From Nocardiopsis trehalosi NBRC 14201 (lineage in GTDB: Bacteria > Actinomycetota > Actinomycetes > Streptosporangiales > Streptosporangiaceae), in assembly GCF_001552555.1 (NCBI RefSeq), contig NZ_BCRK01000049.1, positions 1 to 35,422 of the forward strand: a stretch of 35,422 bases of DNA, written 5' to 3'. This document shows, one piece after another, positions 1-6,513 of this stretch. Below the pieces are notes generated by a model. That model searched no databases, was not told where the DNA came from, and saw only the letters and a list, made by a program, of their open reading frames with translations. Numbering within the stretch: the first letter of the stretch is position 1; each line of letters opens with the position of its first letter. The translations under genes and the position numbers were made by a program.

Positions 1-43
1 GGGGTTTACGCCCCTCGCGAGTTCAAATCTCGCATCCTCCGCA
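1..43 (+). tRNA. 3' portion of a serine-type tRNA gene (probable attL)
   Basis: The segment folds as the end of a class II tRNA. A long variable arm (GGGG at 1-4, CCCC at 11-14) is followed by a T arm with stem GCGAG (17-21), loop TTCAAAT (22-28) and stem CTCGC (29-33). The 3' acceptor strand ATCCTCC (34-40) and a G at the discriminator position (41) come next. A long variable arm with G73 points to tRNA-Ser rather than tRNA-Leu. CCA is not encoded. The 5' part lies outside the window, so the anticodon is unseen. The adjacent integrase makes this the likely insertion target and attL. Confidence 0.72.
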
Positions 44-53
44 GGTAGACCAG

Positions 54-76
54 GGTCCGTCGCACAGCGGCGGACC
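54..76. terminator. Hairpin between tRNA end and integrase gene
   Basis: GGTCCGTCGC (54-63) pairs with GCGGCGGACC (67-76) around an ACA loop: ten base pairs including one G-T wobble. It is followed by TTCGTCGTT. It lies downstream of both the tRNA (plus) and the integrase (minus), so it could end transcription from either side. It also lies where an attP arm region would be, so a recombination role is possible. Confidence 0.5.
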
Positions 77-137
77 TTCGTCGTTGGTCGTAGGTGGCTG
101 TGTGAGGCCAATGTGAGTCCAAACGGTCGGGGGCGAG

Positions 138-1526
138 TCACACTGCGCTCCCCCGCGCCGACCTCGGGATGATGGCGGCGGTCGCCTCGGCGGCCGCCGC
201 CGCGACTTCGGGGATCACCGAAGTGTAGGTGTCGGCCGTGAAGCTGTACCGGCTGTGGCCCAGCGTCTCCGAAACCACCTTCATGTCCACCCCGGCCGAC
301 AGCGCGAACGTCGCCGCACAGTGCCGGAGGTCATGGAAGCGGATCGGCGGAAGGCCGGCCGCCTTCACCAGCGTGGCGAACCGCTGGCTCAGGTACTCGT
401 CCCGCAGCGGCGACCCCTCCGCCCGGGTGAACACCAGCCCCGAGTCCACCCAGGCGTCGCCCGCCAGCAGCCGCTCGGCGTTCTGCGTCGCCCGCCACTT
501 CTTCAGCAGCCTGATGTTCTCGGCGTCCAGGGCGAACGTGCGCACCGACTTCTCCGACTTCGGCCCCTCGTCGTCCTCCTCCGGCCCGGCCAGCACGCTC
601 ATGGTCTTCGCGCCGTCCAGGTCGGTGTCGGCCCACGCGGCCGAGCACACCTCGCCGCGGCGCAGGCCCCGGGTCGTCACGAGGTGGAACAGGGGGTACA
701 GCCGCTCGCCGGTGGACTCGGCGTAGTCGAGGAACGCACCGGCCTGCGCCGGCGCCCACACCATGACGCTCGCCGGCTTCTTCCCGGTCTGCTCCCATCG
801 GGCGACGCGTTCGGCCGTCCACACCAGGGGCCGCGACTTCTTGACCCGGTCCAGCTCCACGAACGCGGCCGGGCTCACCGTGATCAGCTTCTTCTTCACC
901 GCGGCGTTCAGCGCGGAGGACGCCACCGCGTGGATGCGGCGGATGCGCGCCGGCGACAGCGGCCGCTTGCGCTTCAGCCCCGGCTTCTCCCCCTCGGCCA
1001 GCTTCCGCTTCGGCGCGAGCGCACGCGCGGCGAGGAGGCGCCGCAGCATCTCGGAGGGGGCCTGGTCCTCGGTCGGCCGGTTGATCTGCTTCATGGCCGC
1101 GTACAGGGCCGTCAGGTGGTGGTCGCGCAGGTCGACCAGCTTCAGGTGGCCCAGGGCGGGGATGTAGTACAGCTCGATGGCTTCGGTGTAGGACTCCAGG
1201 GTGGACTGCTTGAGGCCCTTCTTGCCCTTCACCCACTCGCGCAGGTACGCGGCGACGGTGAGCGCGCGGTCGGGGACGAACCCGATCTCGCCGACCTCGT
1301 TGACGGCCTTGGCGATCCCGCGCAGGGCCTCGGTCTTGGTGGTGTAGGGGCCGATCCAGGGGCGGCGGCGCTTGCCGTCGGGGCCGGTGGGGGCGGTGTA
1401 GCGGCCCCACCAGGCGCCGTGGTCGCGCTTCTTGAGCAGCGGGCAGTCCTTGCCGAGCTGCTTGCCGGTGTCGGGGTGCCGGCAGGCGCAGCGCTTCACC
1501 ACCTGCCCGGTACTAGGACGGCTCAT
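138..1526 (-). CDS. int: Tyrosine recombinase (phage integrase)
   Basis: A 462-residue site-specific recombinase that would integrate the phage into the neighbouring tRNA gene and, with a directionality factor, excise it. An N-terminal Cys/His-rich segment (C13, C15, H17, C28) precedes an arm-binding-like region. An SAM-like core-binding domain follows (about 90-210), then the catalytic domain (about 260-445). Catalytic residues visible are R289 (GLRRGE), H398 and R401 (HDLRH), H424 (LGHS) and nucleophile Y434. GGAGAGGAGG precedes the ATG. The start overlaps the stop of the upstream XRE-type gene by ATGA, so the two are probably translationally coupled. It reads toward the tRNA, the usual orientation beside an attachment site. 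Confidence 0.95.
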   Translation of the reverse strand: MSRPSTGQVVKRCACRHPDTGKQLGKDCPLLKKRDHGAWWGRYTAPTGPDGKRRRPWIGPYTTKTEALRGIAKAVNEVGEIGFVPDRALTVAAYLREWVKGKKGLKQSTLESYTEAIELYYIPALGHLKLVDLRDHHLTALYAAMKQINRPTEDQAPSEMLRRLLAARALAPKRKLAEGEKPGLKRKRPLSPARIRRIHAVASSALNAAVKKKLITVSPAAFVELDRVKKSRPLVWTAERVARWEQTGKKPASVMVWAPAQAGAFLDYAESTGERLYPLFHLVTTRGLRRGEVCSAAWADTDLDGAKTMSVLAGPEEDDEGPKSEKSVRTFALDAENIRLLKKWRATQNAERLLAGDAWVDSGLVFTRAEGSPLRDEYLSQRFATLVKAAGLPPIRFHDLRHCAATFALSAGVDMKVVSETLGHSRYSFTADTYTSVIPEVAAAAAEATAAIIPRSARGSAV

Positions 1527-2599
1527 GCGTCCTCCTCTCCATCAAATGGGTCGTAGTCGTCCGTTTCTTCCGCCGAGAAGACGTCGTTCGGAGAAAACAT
1601 CTGATAGGCGTTTTTCACGATCTTACCGAGCTCGTCGCTGTCAATCGGCTTGCCATCGAGTTGGTAGACAATATAGTAACCAATGTAGGTGGCCATATGT
1701 GCTTTGATGACAGCCTTGTAGGAATCGACGCTCCCGGGTTTCGAGCCTCGCTCTTGGACGGTCATAAGGACGTGCTGGATCCCGTGCGGCTCCTGGGGAG
1801 AGAACTTGGCGTAGTCGGCTACGTCACCACGCGCCAACACCTGTTGGATACTGATCGGCAACCGCCTGAAGGCTTGCGCCGCACGCCCATCGGAACTCAA
1901 CGATTCGATCCGTTCAGCTAGATCCTTCTGCTGACCCTCAAGGCGCTTGATCGTGTCCACTAGATGGCCGGTCTCGTTAACAGCCCCCGCCACAGCGGGC
2001 AGCCTGGCCCTTTTGCCGAAGATCACAGGGTGCTCTACAAGAGGGTTGGGCCACTCGTCAGCGGGGTCCCATCCTTGATCTCGGAACCAATCCCTGAGCA
2101 GGTCGTCTTCCTCGAGGATATCTAGATTCGGAGCCAACCCACCAATAAGTTGCCTGAGGGGACCTTTATAGTCTTCTTCGAGCTCGAATCCCAATGAGTT
2201 GCTTTGATGTGCAGCAAGTGACGTGACGTACGAACGCCAGATATCGGCGATTTTTCGGGCGCCCTTCGGGTTTTCGTTTTGCATGGAACGAAACACCGAA
2301 AAAATAGCCCGAACAATATCCGCCGGAATAAGCCACACTTCACGCTGCCGAAGCGCAAGTTCGTCGTCGGTCCAATGATCGTAGCTGGCCAGCGTGACGA
2401 AACCCGATGGGTTGGCACCCAGCGATGCAGCCACGTTCTGGAGCGTGGCGCTATGGACGGCTCCATATGTGCTTCGCTCTAGATTCGAAATCGTATTCCT
2501 GCTTACGCGGGCACACCAGGCCAAATCTGCCTGGCTTGCCTTGATGGCATCGCGTCGTTGCGCGACGAGCGCTGCCACATTCGGCGCTTGATTCGCCAT
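1523..2599 (-). CDS. XRE-type HTH regulator, candidate immunity repressor
   Basis: A 358-residue protein. The start chosen (ATG at 2599) has GGAGGAGAC just upstream; the open frame extends further up but without a better site. Residues about 10-64 form a Cro/C1-type helix-turn-helix (SQADLAWCARVSRNTISNLE). The remaining ~290 residues match no family I recognise. They include an acidic C-terminal tail and a probable short coiled coil (KRLEGQQKDLAERIESL). No LexA-type protease motif is evident. It overlaps the integrase by ATGA. The gene is clearly poorer in GC than its neighbours, with AT-rich codons, suggesting separate acquisition. Its position beside the divergent early region supports a repressor role, which is inference. 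Confidence 0.75.
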   Translation of the reverse strand: MANQAPNVAALVAQRRDAIKASQADLAWCARVSRNTISNLERSTYGAVHSATLQNVAASLGANPSGFVTLASYDHWTDDELALRQREVWLIPADIVRAIFSVFRSMQNENPKGARKIADIWRSYVTSLAAHQSNSLGFELEEDYKGPLRQLIGGLAPNLDILEEDDLLRDWFRDQGWDPADEWPNPLVEHPVIFGKRARLPAVAGAVNETGHLVDTIKRLEGQQKDLAERIESLSSDGRAAQAFRRLPISIQQVLARGDVADYAKFSPQEPHGIQHVLMTVQERGSKPGSVDSYKAVIKAHMATYIGYYIVYQLDGKPIDSDELGKIVKNAYQMFSPNDVFSAEETDDYDPFDGEEDA

Positions 2600-2921
2600 G
2601 TCTCCTCCTGTGCTCAATGTCTGTCGGCTGGCGTCAAGCACCAGTGTCCAACGACTGCCAATGCTTGTCAATGCTGTGCAAACATAGTCACCCACGCTGG
2701 GGCTGTAGGATCATACGAACTTGCACATCCTGTGCGCTTCGGGGCAACCACTTGGAACAAGCGGTGGTAATGTGCAGCTAGTTGAAGGTGTGGTCGCGCT
2801 CTCACCGTGACGCACTGGTTTGCCCACGAAAAAGGGCCAGCAGGGAGCTCTCACCTTCCCCGCTGACCCGATGCACACCGCTCGATACCAGCACTGCCAA
2901 GTAACTGATCGGAGCACGAGC
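2600..2921. promoter_or_regulatory. Divergent control region with repeated TGTGC sites
   Basis: This 322-base gap separates the leftward regulator operon from the rightward early genes. TGTGC occurs at 2609-2613, 2675-2679, 2731-2735 and 2771-2775. Its complement GCACA at 2723-2727 forms a perfect dyad with the 2731 copy (GCACA-TCC-TGTGC). These are candidate operator half-sites for the XRE-type regulator. A near-matching hairpin lies at 2834-2869 (GGGCCAGCAGGG against CCCCGCTGACCC, two mismatches) in the leader of the next gene. I see no convincing rightward promoter. Confidence 0.45.
2643..2671 (-). promoter_or_regulatory. Candidate promoter for the regulator-integrase operon
   Basis: Read on the minus strand, TTGACA (2671-2666) is separated by 17 bases from GACACT (2648-2643). 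The -35 matches the sigma-70-type consensus exactly. The -10 is weak but keeps the key A and T. It would start transcription about 35-40 bases ahead of the regulator's ATG. TGTGC motifs flank it on both sides (2609 and 2675). Confidence 0.45.
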
Positions 2922-3179
2922 ATGCCTCTCCAGGCTAGCGGAGACACCAAACCGCACTCGCCGGAATCCCCCGATGCCGCTGGTCACGACGATGACCGGC
3001 TCCTCCTACTCCCCGAGGTCGCCGAGATGATGCGCACCTCCGAGGACAGCCTGCGCTGGCTCCGCCACCAGGGGCGCGCCCCGTTCCTCTTCCGGCTCGG
3101 GCGCCGCGTCGTTGCCTACCGCAGCGAAGTGCGCGCTTACATCGAGCAGCAGCGCGCCGCCGACCGCGCCTCCGCGTAG
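2922..3179 (+). CDS. Excisionase-like helix-turn-helix protein
   Basis: An 85-residue protein beginning at ATG 2922, preceded by GGAG at a 7-base spacing; the frame is open from 2820, but that longer start lacks such a site. Residues 27-78 are a MerR/AlpA-type winged HTH as in phage excisionases: LLLLPEVAEMMRTSEDSLRW, then a GRR wing and a C-terminal helix (SEVRAYIEQQR). Such proteins bend DNA at the attachment site to direct excision, or act as small regulators. It is the first rightward gene opposite the regulator operon, the usual place for xis. Which of the two roles it has is not decided by sequence alone. Confidence 0.75.
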   Translation: MPLQASGDTKPHSPESPDAAGHDDDRLLLLPEVAEMMRTSEDSLRWLRHQGRAPFLFRLGRRVVAYRSEVRAYIEQQRAADRASA

Positions 3180-3288
3180 AGCGCTTCCGCTCCGCCGCGC
3201 ACCGTCTCGGCCTCCTGAGCCGACCCCGCCGACGCCCATGCCCCGACGTCGGTCCCTCGCGCATACCTGATTCCAGGGGGACCCCTTC

Positions 3289-3663
3289 ATGTCCCAGAAC
3301 ACGGCCGCCGCACCGGCCACCACCGACACCACCGTCCGCGACGCCTTCACCTGGTACGAGGAGACCAACTCCCTCGGGGACACCCGGTACGTCGCCGACC
3401 TCGGCACCATCCGCCGCATCCCCGCCCGCATCGAGTACACCACCGGCTTGCTCGGGTGGAGGAACGGCAACGTGGGCCTCTCCCGCTGGCCCAGCGCCGA
3501 CGGCGACGGCTACGACACCCGCATCACCGTGTTCGTGAACACCCTCGACGCCGACCTCGCCGAGGTCATGGACGAGGTCAGCCGCGAGCTGGACCAGATC
3601 TTCGGCATCGACCTGTTCGGCCGCATGGGCCTAGGCCCCACCACCCCGGAGGTGGCCCGATGA
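3289..3663 (+). CDS. Hypothetical phage early protein
   Basis: A 124-residue soluble protein with a Shine-Dalgarno-like GGGGGA before ATG 3289. Its N-terminus is Ala/Thr-rich and probably disordered. The centre (about 20-85) alternates hydrophobic and polar residues as in a beta-rich fold, and the C-terminal third holds a helix (LAEVMDEVSRELDQIFGIDL). I recognise no family. Its stop overlaps the start of the next gene by ATGA, so it is the first member of a three-gene early run with two BRO/Rha-like proteins. Confidence 0.75.
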   Translation: MSQNTAAAPATTDTTVRDAFTWYEETNSLGDTRYVADLGTIRRIPARIEYTTGLLGWRNGNVGLSRWPSADGDGYDTRITVFVNTLDADLAEVMDEVSRELDQIFGIDLFGRMGLGPTTPEVAR

Positions 3664-4481
3664 CCGCCGTCGCTGAACTCGCGCTCACCGAGTCGCGGAC
3701 CCTGCGCACCCAGTACGCCGACCGCACCGACGTCCTCGACAAGGTCAAGACGCTCGCCATGGCCGGCGACACCGGCTACGCCTTCACCGCGCACGTCGCC
3801 GACTACTTCGACGTCACCGAGGAAGCGATCGACCAGATCGTCAAGCGCAACCGCGCCGAGCTGGAGGAGAACGGCTACGAGGCCGTGACCAGGGCGAAGC
3901 TTGAGGGTGTCACGAGCGACACCCTCAACCTCAGCCCCAAGGCCCGGCGGGTCGCCGTCTTCCGCCGCCGCACCGTGCTGAACCTCGCGATGCTGATGGA
4001 CGGCAACGACGTCGCCCGCCAGGTCCGCACCTACCTCCTCGACGTCGAGGAGGCCGCCACCCCCGAGCAGAAGCTCGACGCCCTCGCCGCGCGCACCGCC
4101 ACCCAGCTCGAAGCCCTCGGCGTCGCCAAGAAGTACGGCCTCGTCAACGACTCCTACCTCGAAGGCGTCTCCCGCACCCTCTTGGCCCGCATGACCGGTG
4201 AGGAACCCCAGCTCGACCCCGCCGACATCACCATCACCTGCCACGAGTACCTCGCGGAGAAGGGCCTTAAGGGCGCCGACCTCCGGTCCGCGCGGGTGAA
4301 GCTCGGCAAGGCCGTCGCCGCCCTCTACCGGGCGCGATACGGCACAGAGCCGCAGGAGATTCCGCGGCTTGTCGAGGGCATCCACATCGGCGTGAAGGTC
4401 TACACGCGCCGCGACATCGACCTGTTCGACACGGCGTGGGCCGAGGTCTCCCGCCACTACACCCCGGCGGTGACCCGATGA
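3660..4481 (+). CDS. Rha/ORF6N-like phage regulatory protein
   Basis: A 273-residue protein starting at ATG 3660 inside the previous stop. Residues about 25-125 resemble DNA-binding N-terminal domains of phage Rha/ORF6N/BRO-type regulators. They show a 'TAHVADYFDVTEEAIDQIVK' helix pair, then an ENGYEAVTR segment and a helical SPKARRVAVFRRRTVLNLAM stretch. The C-terminal half is helical and ends with ETYK/HIGVK-like DNA-binding-type segments that I cannot assign. It is followed, with ATGA overlap, by a BRO-N-like gene. Antirepression or early regulation is inferred from family resemblance and position; no catalytic motif is visible. Confidence 0.6.
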   Translation: MTAVAELALTESRTLRTQYADRTDVLDKVKTLAMAGDTGYAFTAHVADYFDVTEEAIDQIVKRNRAELEENGYEAVTRAKLEGVTSDTLNLSPKARRVAVFRRRTVLNLAMLMDGNDVARQVRTYLLDVEEAATPEQKLDALAARTATQLEALGVAKKYGLVNDSYLEGVSRTLLARMTGEEPQLDPADITITCHEYLAEKGLKGADLRSARVKLGKAVAALYRARYGTEPQEIPRLVEGIHIGVKVYTRRDIDLFDTAWAEVSRHYTPAVTR

Positions 4482-5227
4482 GCAACAGCATCATGAAGCC
4501 CTCCCTCCACACCCCGTTCGCCAACGCGCTCGTCGCCAAGCACGACGGCCTGCTGTGCGACGACGGGCCCGAGGAGCAGGCCGCCCGCGTGGTTGCCGCC
4601 CTCGAACGGGTCAGCGCCGTCACCCCCTTCGCCCCGATGGCCGAGCACCTCGCGGTCGACCTGGCCGGGTTCGGTGAAGTGCCCATCGTCTACGTCACCG
4701 AGGACGAGGACTACCTGCTCCTCTCCGACGCCGCCGACGCCCTCGGCTGGCCCCTGCACAAGGCCCACGCCTGGGCCCGCCACATGCACGACTACGCCAT
4801 CAGGGACCAGCGCGAGGCCGACGAAGCCCGTGGCGACGGGCGCATCGGCTGGGACCGTCTCCTCGACTACGTCGACCTTGGGCTGAACCTCATCGAGGAC
4901 GACCCTGGGGCCAAGCCCGACGCCGGCGGACGCCGGTGGGCGCACGCCGGGGACTGGCTGATCTCCAAGGACCGGGTTCCGCACCTGCTCGTGAACAGCC
5001 CGTGGGGCAAGGAGTTCGTGGACAACTCGCTGCCCGCGTTCGGGCACGCGATGCGGAAGGTGTGGGGCGACAAACTCCGGTCCGTCCCCACCCTCGGCGA
5101 AGACGGCACCCCCACCGGCGGCAACGCCTACGACGACCTCTTCTCCACGGACGGGTTGACCGAAGAGGAAGCCCTGCGGCGGGCCCGCCGCGGCCCCGCC
5201 CTCGGCGACGACGAGCCCCCCGGCTGA
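4478..5227 (+). CDS. BRO-N-domain-like (antirepressor-like) protein
   Basis: A 249-residue protein beginning at ATG 4478 within the preceding stop. Residues about 68-210 follow the BRO-N pattern: a short strand (VYVTEDEDYLLLSDAADALG) leads into a helix. After an insert come WLISKDRVPHLLVNSPWGKE and FVDNSLPAFGHAMRKVWG, matching the typical 'L..S..G..F..W....LP.IR..G' ending. BRO-N proteins bind DNA and often act as phage antirepressors. There is no recognised C-terminal partner domain (KilA-C or ANT), only an acidic tail. The gene ends just before a very strong hairpin, so it probably closes this transcription unit. Confidence 0.62.
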   Translation: MSNSIMKPSLHTPFANALVAKHDGLLCDDGPEEQAARVVAALERVSAVTPFAPMAEHLAVDLAGFGEVPIVYVTEDEDYLLLSDAADALGWPLHKAHAWARHMHDYAIRDQREADEARGDGRIGWDRLLDYVDLGLNLIEDDPGAKPDAGGRRWAHAGDWLISKDRVPHLLVNSPWGKEFVDNSLPAFGHAMRKVWGDKLRSVPTLGEDGTPTGGNAYDDLFSTDGLTEEEALRRARRGPALGDDEPPG

Positions 5228-5234
5228 CCCGGTC

Positions 5235-5276
5235 GGCCGGACCCGTTCCTCCAGTGCTGGAGGAACGAGTCCGGCC
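5235..5276. terminator. Long hairpin after the BRO-like gene
   Basis: Arms at 5235-5254 and 5257-5276 pair over 20 positions with a single C-A mismatch around a TG turn, in practice a small GTGC loop. There is no T-tract, as is common for terminators in high-GC actinomycetes. It lies 7 bases after the stop of the upstream gene. Confidence 0.7.
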
Positions 5277-5314
5277 CCCGCACCGCCGACCACCACGACC
5301 ACCGGGGGGAAACC

Positions 5315-5623
5315 ATGACCACGATCCGGCTCCGCGGCCGCATCGACATCCGCACCACCCGCACCACCCTCACCCGCGCCGACGCCCAACACGCCTGGGC
5401 CACCACCGGCGACATCCCCGCCGGCTGCCCCATCGACATCCACGTCCACGGCGTCCTCCACGACATCGAACCCGGCGCCCTCGACCCCCTCGGCACCTGG
5501 CTCGCCGACGCCCCCGAAGTCGTCCTGCACACCGGCGGCGGCGAACCCAACGCCCTCCACCGCGCCGTCCAGCACGCCATCGACACCGAGAACCGGGTCC
5601 GCACCGCCGGCGGTGCCGCGTGA
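5315..5623 (+). CDS. Hypothetical protein
   Basis: A 102-residue protein with GGGGGGAAA ahead of ATG 5315. It is rich in His, Asp and Thr with regular beta-like stretches (IRLRGRIDIR, IDIHVHGVLHD, EVVLHTGG). No family is recognised. The stop overlaps the GTG start of the primase-polymerase gene, so the two are probably translated together. It is the first gene after the terminator at 5235-5276, which places it at the head of the replication operon. The arrangement suggests a replication-linked accessory, but nothing in the sequence proves it. Confidence 0.7.
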   Translation: MTTIRLRGRIDIRTTRTTLTRADAQHAWATTGDIPAGCPIDIHVHGVLHDIEPGALDPLGTWLADAPEVVLHTGGGEPNALHRAVQHAIDTENRVRTAGGAA

Positions 5624-6513
5624 TCACCGCCGACACCACCCGCGAGGAAGCCGCCGAGATCTACACCCAGGTCTGCAAGATGCCGATCTTCGTGCTGAGC
5701 CCCACCAAGTCGCCGGTCGCCAACTGCGACGAGTGCAGCCAGAAGGGGCACCACGACACCCCCGAGGAGATGGACGAGTGCCCGTGCCTGGCCTGCCACG
5801 GGTTCCACGCGGCGACCACCGACCTCGACCGCGTCTTGGAGATGCTGGACCGCTACCCCGACGGGCTCCTCGCCGGCCGCATGGGCGTCGTGTCCGGTCT
5901 CGTGTGCATCGACTTCGACCCGCCCGCCGGGCTGCCCACCATGCGCGACCTCATGGAGCGCGGCCTCCTCCGCGAGACCCGCGCCCAGTTCACCGGGCGC
6001 GAGGGCGGCATCCACATGTTCTACAAGCACCCCGGCGGCTACATCACCTCGCGCTCCGGCGGCGCCGGGACCGGAGTCGACGTCAAGGGCGACGGCGGAT
6101 ACGTCGTCCTCGCCCCCAGCGTCCACCCCAAGACCGGCCGCCGCTACCGGTGGCGGTACGACTGGGCGTCCGCGCCGTGCGACGAACTCCACCCCGGCCT
6201 CCTCGACATCATCCGCCCGCCGGAGGCACCCCGACGCCGCTCCTTCGACCGGACGATCACGCCCCGCGGCCACACCCGCATGGTCGGCCTCGTGCGCACC
6301 GTCATGGAAGCACCTCCGGGACAGTCCAACTCCGCCCTGTACTGGGCGTCGTGCCGCGCCGGTGAGCTCGTCGCCCGCGGCGAAGTGACCGCGCACCAGG
6401 CTCACGCCGCCCTCTTCGAAGCCGCCCTCCAGCGCGGCATCCCCGAGCGCGAGGCCGGCGCGACCCCCGACAACGGCGTCATCAGCCAGGGACTCCGGCG
6501 GGGGCAGCGTTGA
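5620..6513 (+). CDS. Bifunctional DNA primase/polymerase (PrimPol-type)
   Basis: A 297-residue protein starting at GTG 5620, overlapping the previous stop. It carries a PrimPol (AEP superfamily) fold at about 60-200: the acidic pair in VCIDFDPP (D98, D100), an active-site histidine region (GIHMFYKHP, H132), and the typical GTGVDVKGDGGYVVLAPS segment near 152-167. This domain makes primers and can extend DNA. A Cys cluster near the N-terminus (C36, C39, C54, C56, C59) looks metal-binding and lies ahead of the catalytic core. The C-terminal ~100 residues are helical. The next gene is an ATPase/helicase, so primase and helicase activities, often fused in phages, are split between two overlapping genes. 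Confidence 0.85.
   Translation: MITADTTREEAAEIYTQVCKMPIFVLSPTKSPVANCDECSQKGHHDTPEEMDECPCLACHGFHAATTDLDRVLEMLDRYPDGLLAGRMGVVSGLVCIDFDPPAGLPTMRDLMERGLLRETRAQFTGREGGIHMFYKHPGGYITSRSGGAGTGVDVKGDGGYVVLAPSVHPKTGRRYRWRYDWASAPCDELHPGLLDIIRPPEAPRRRSFDRTITPRGHTRMVGLVRTVMEAPPGQSNSALYWASCRAGELVARGEVTAHQAHAALFEAALQRGIPEREAGATPDNGVISQGLRRGQR

Noticed and set aside
2711-2950. Minus-strand open frame in the regulatory region
   Set aside because: It overlaps the excisionase start and the operator-like sites, has no good ribosome site and no recognisable domain.
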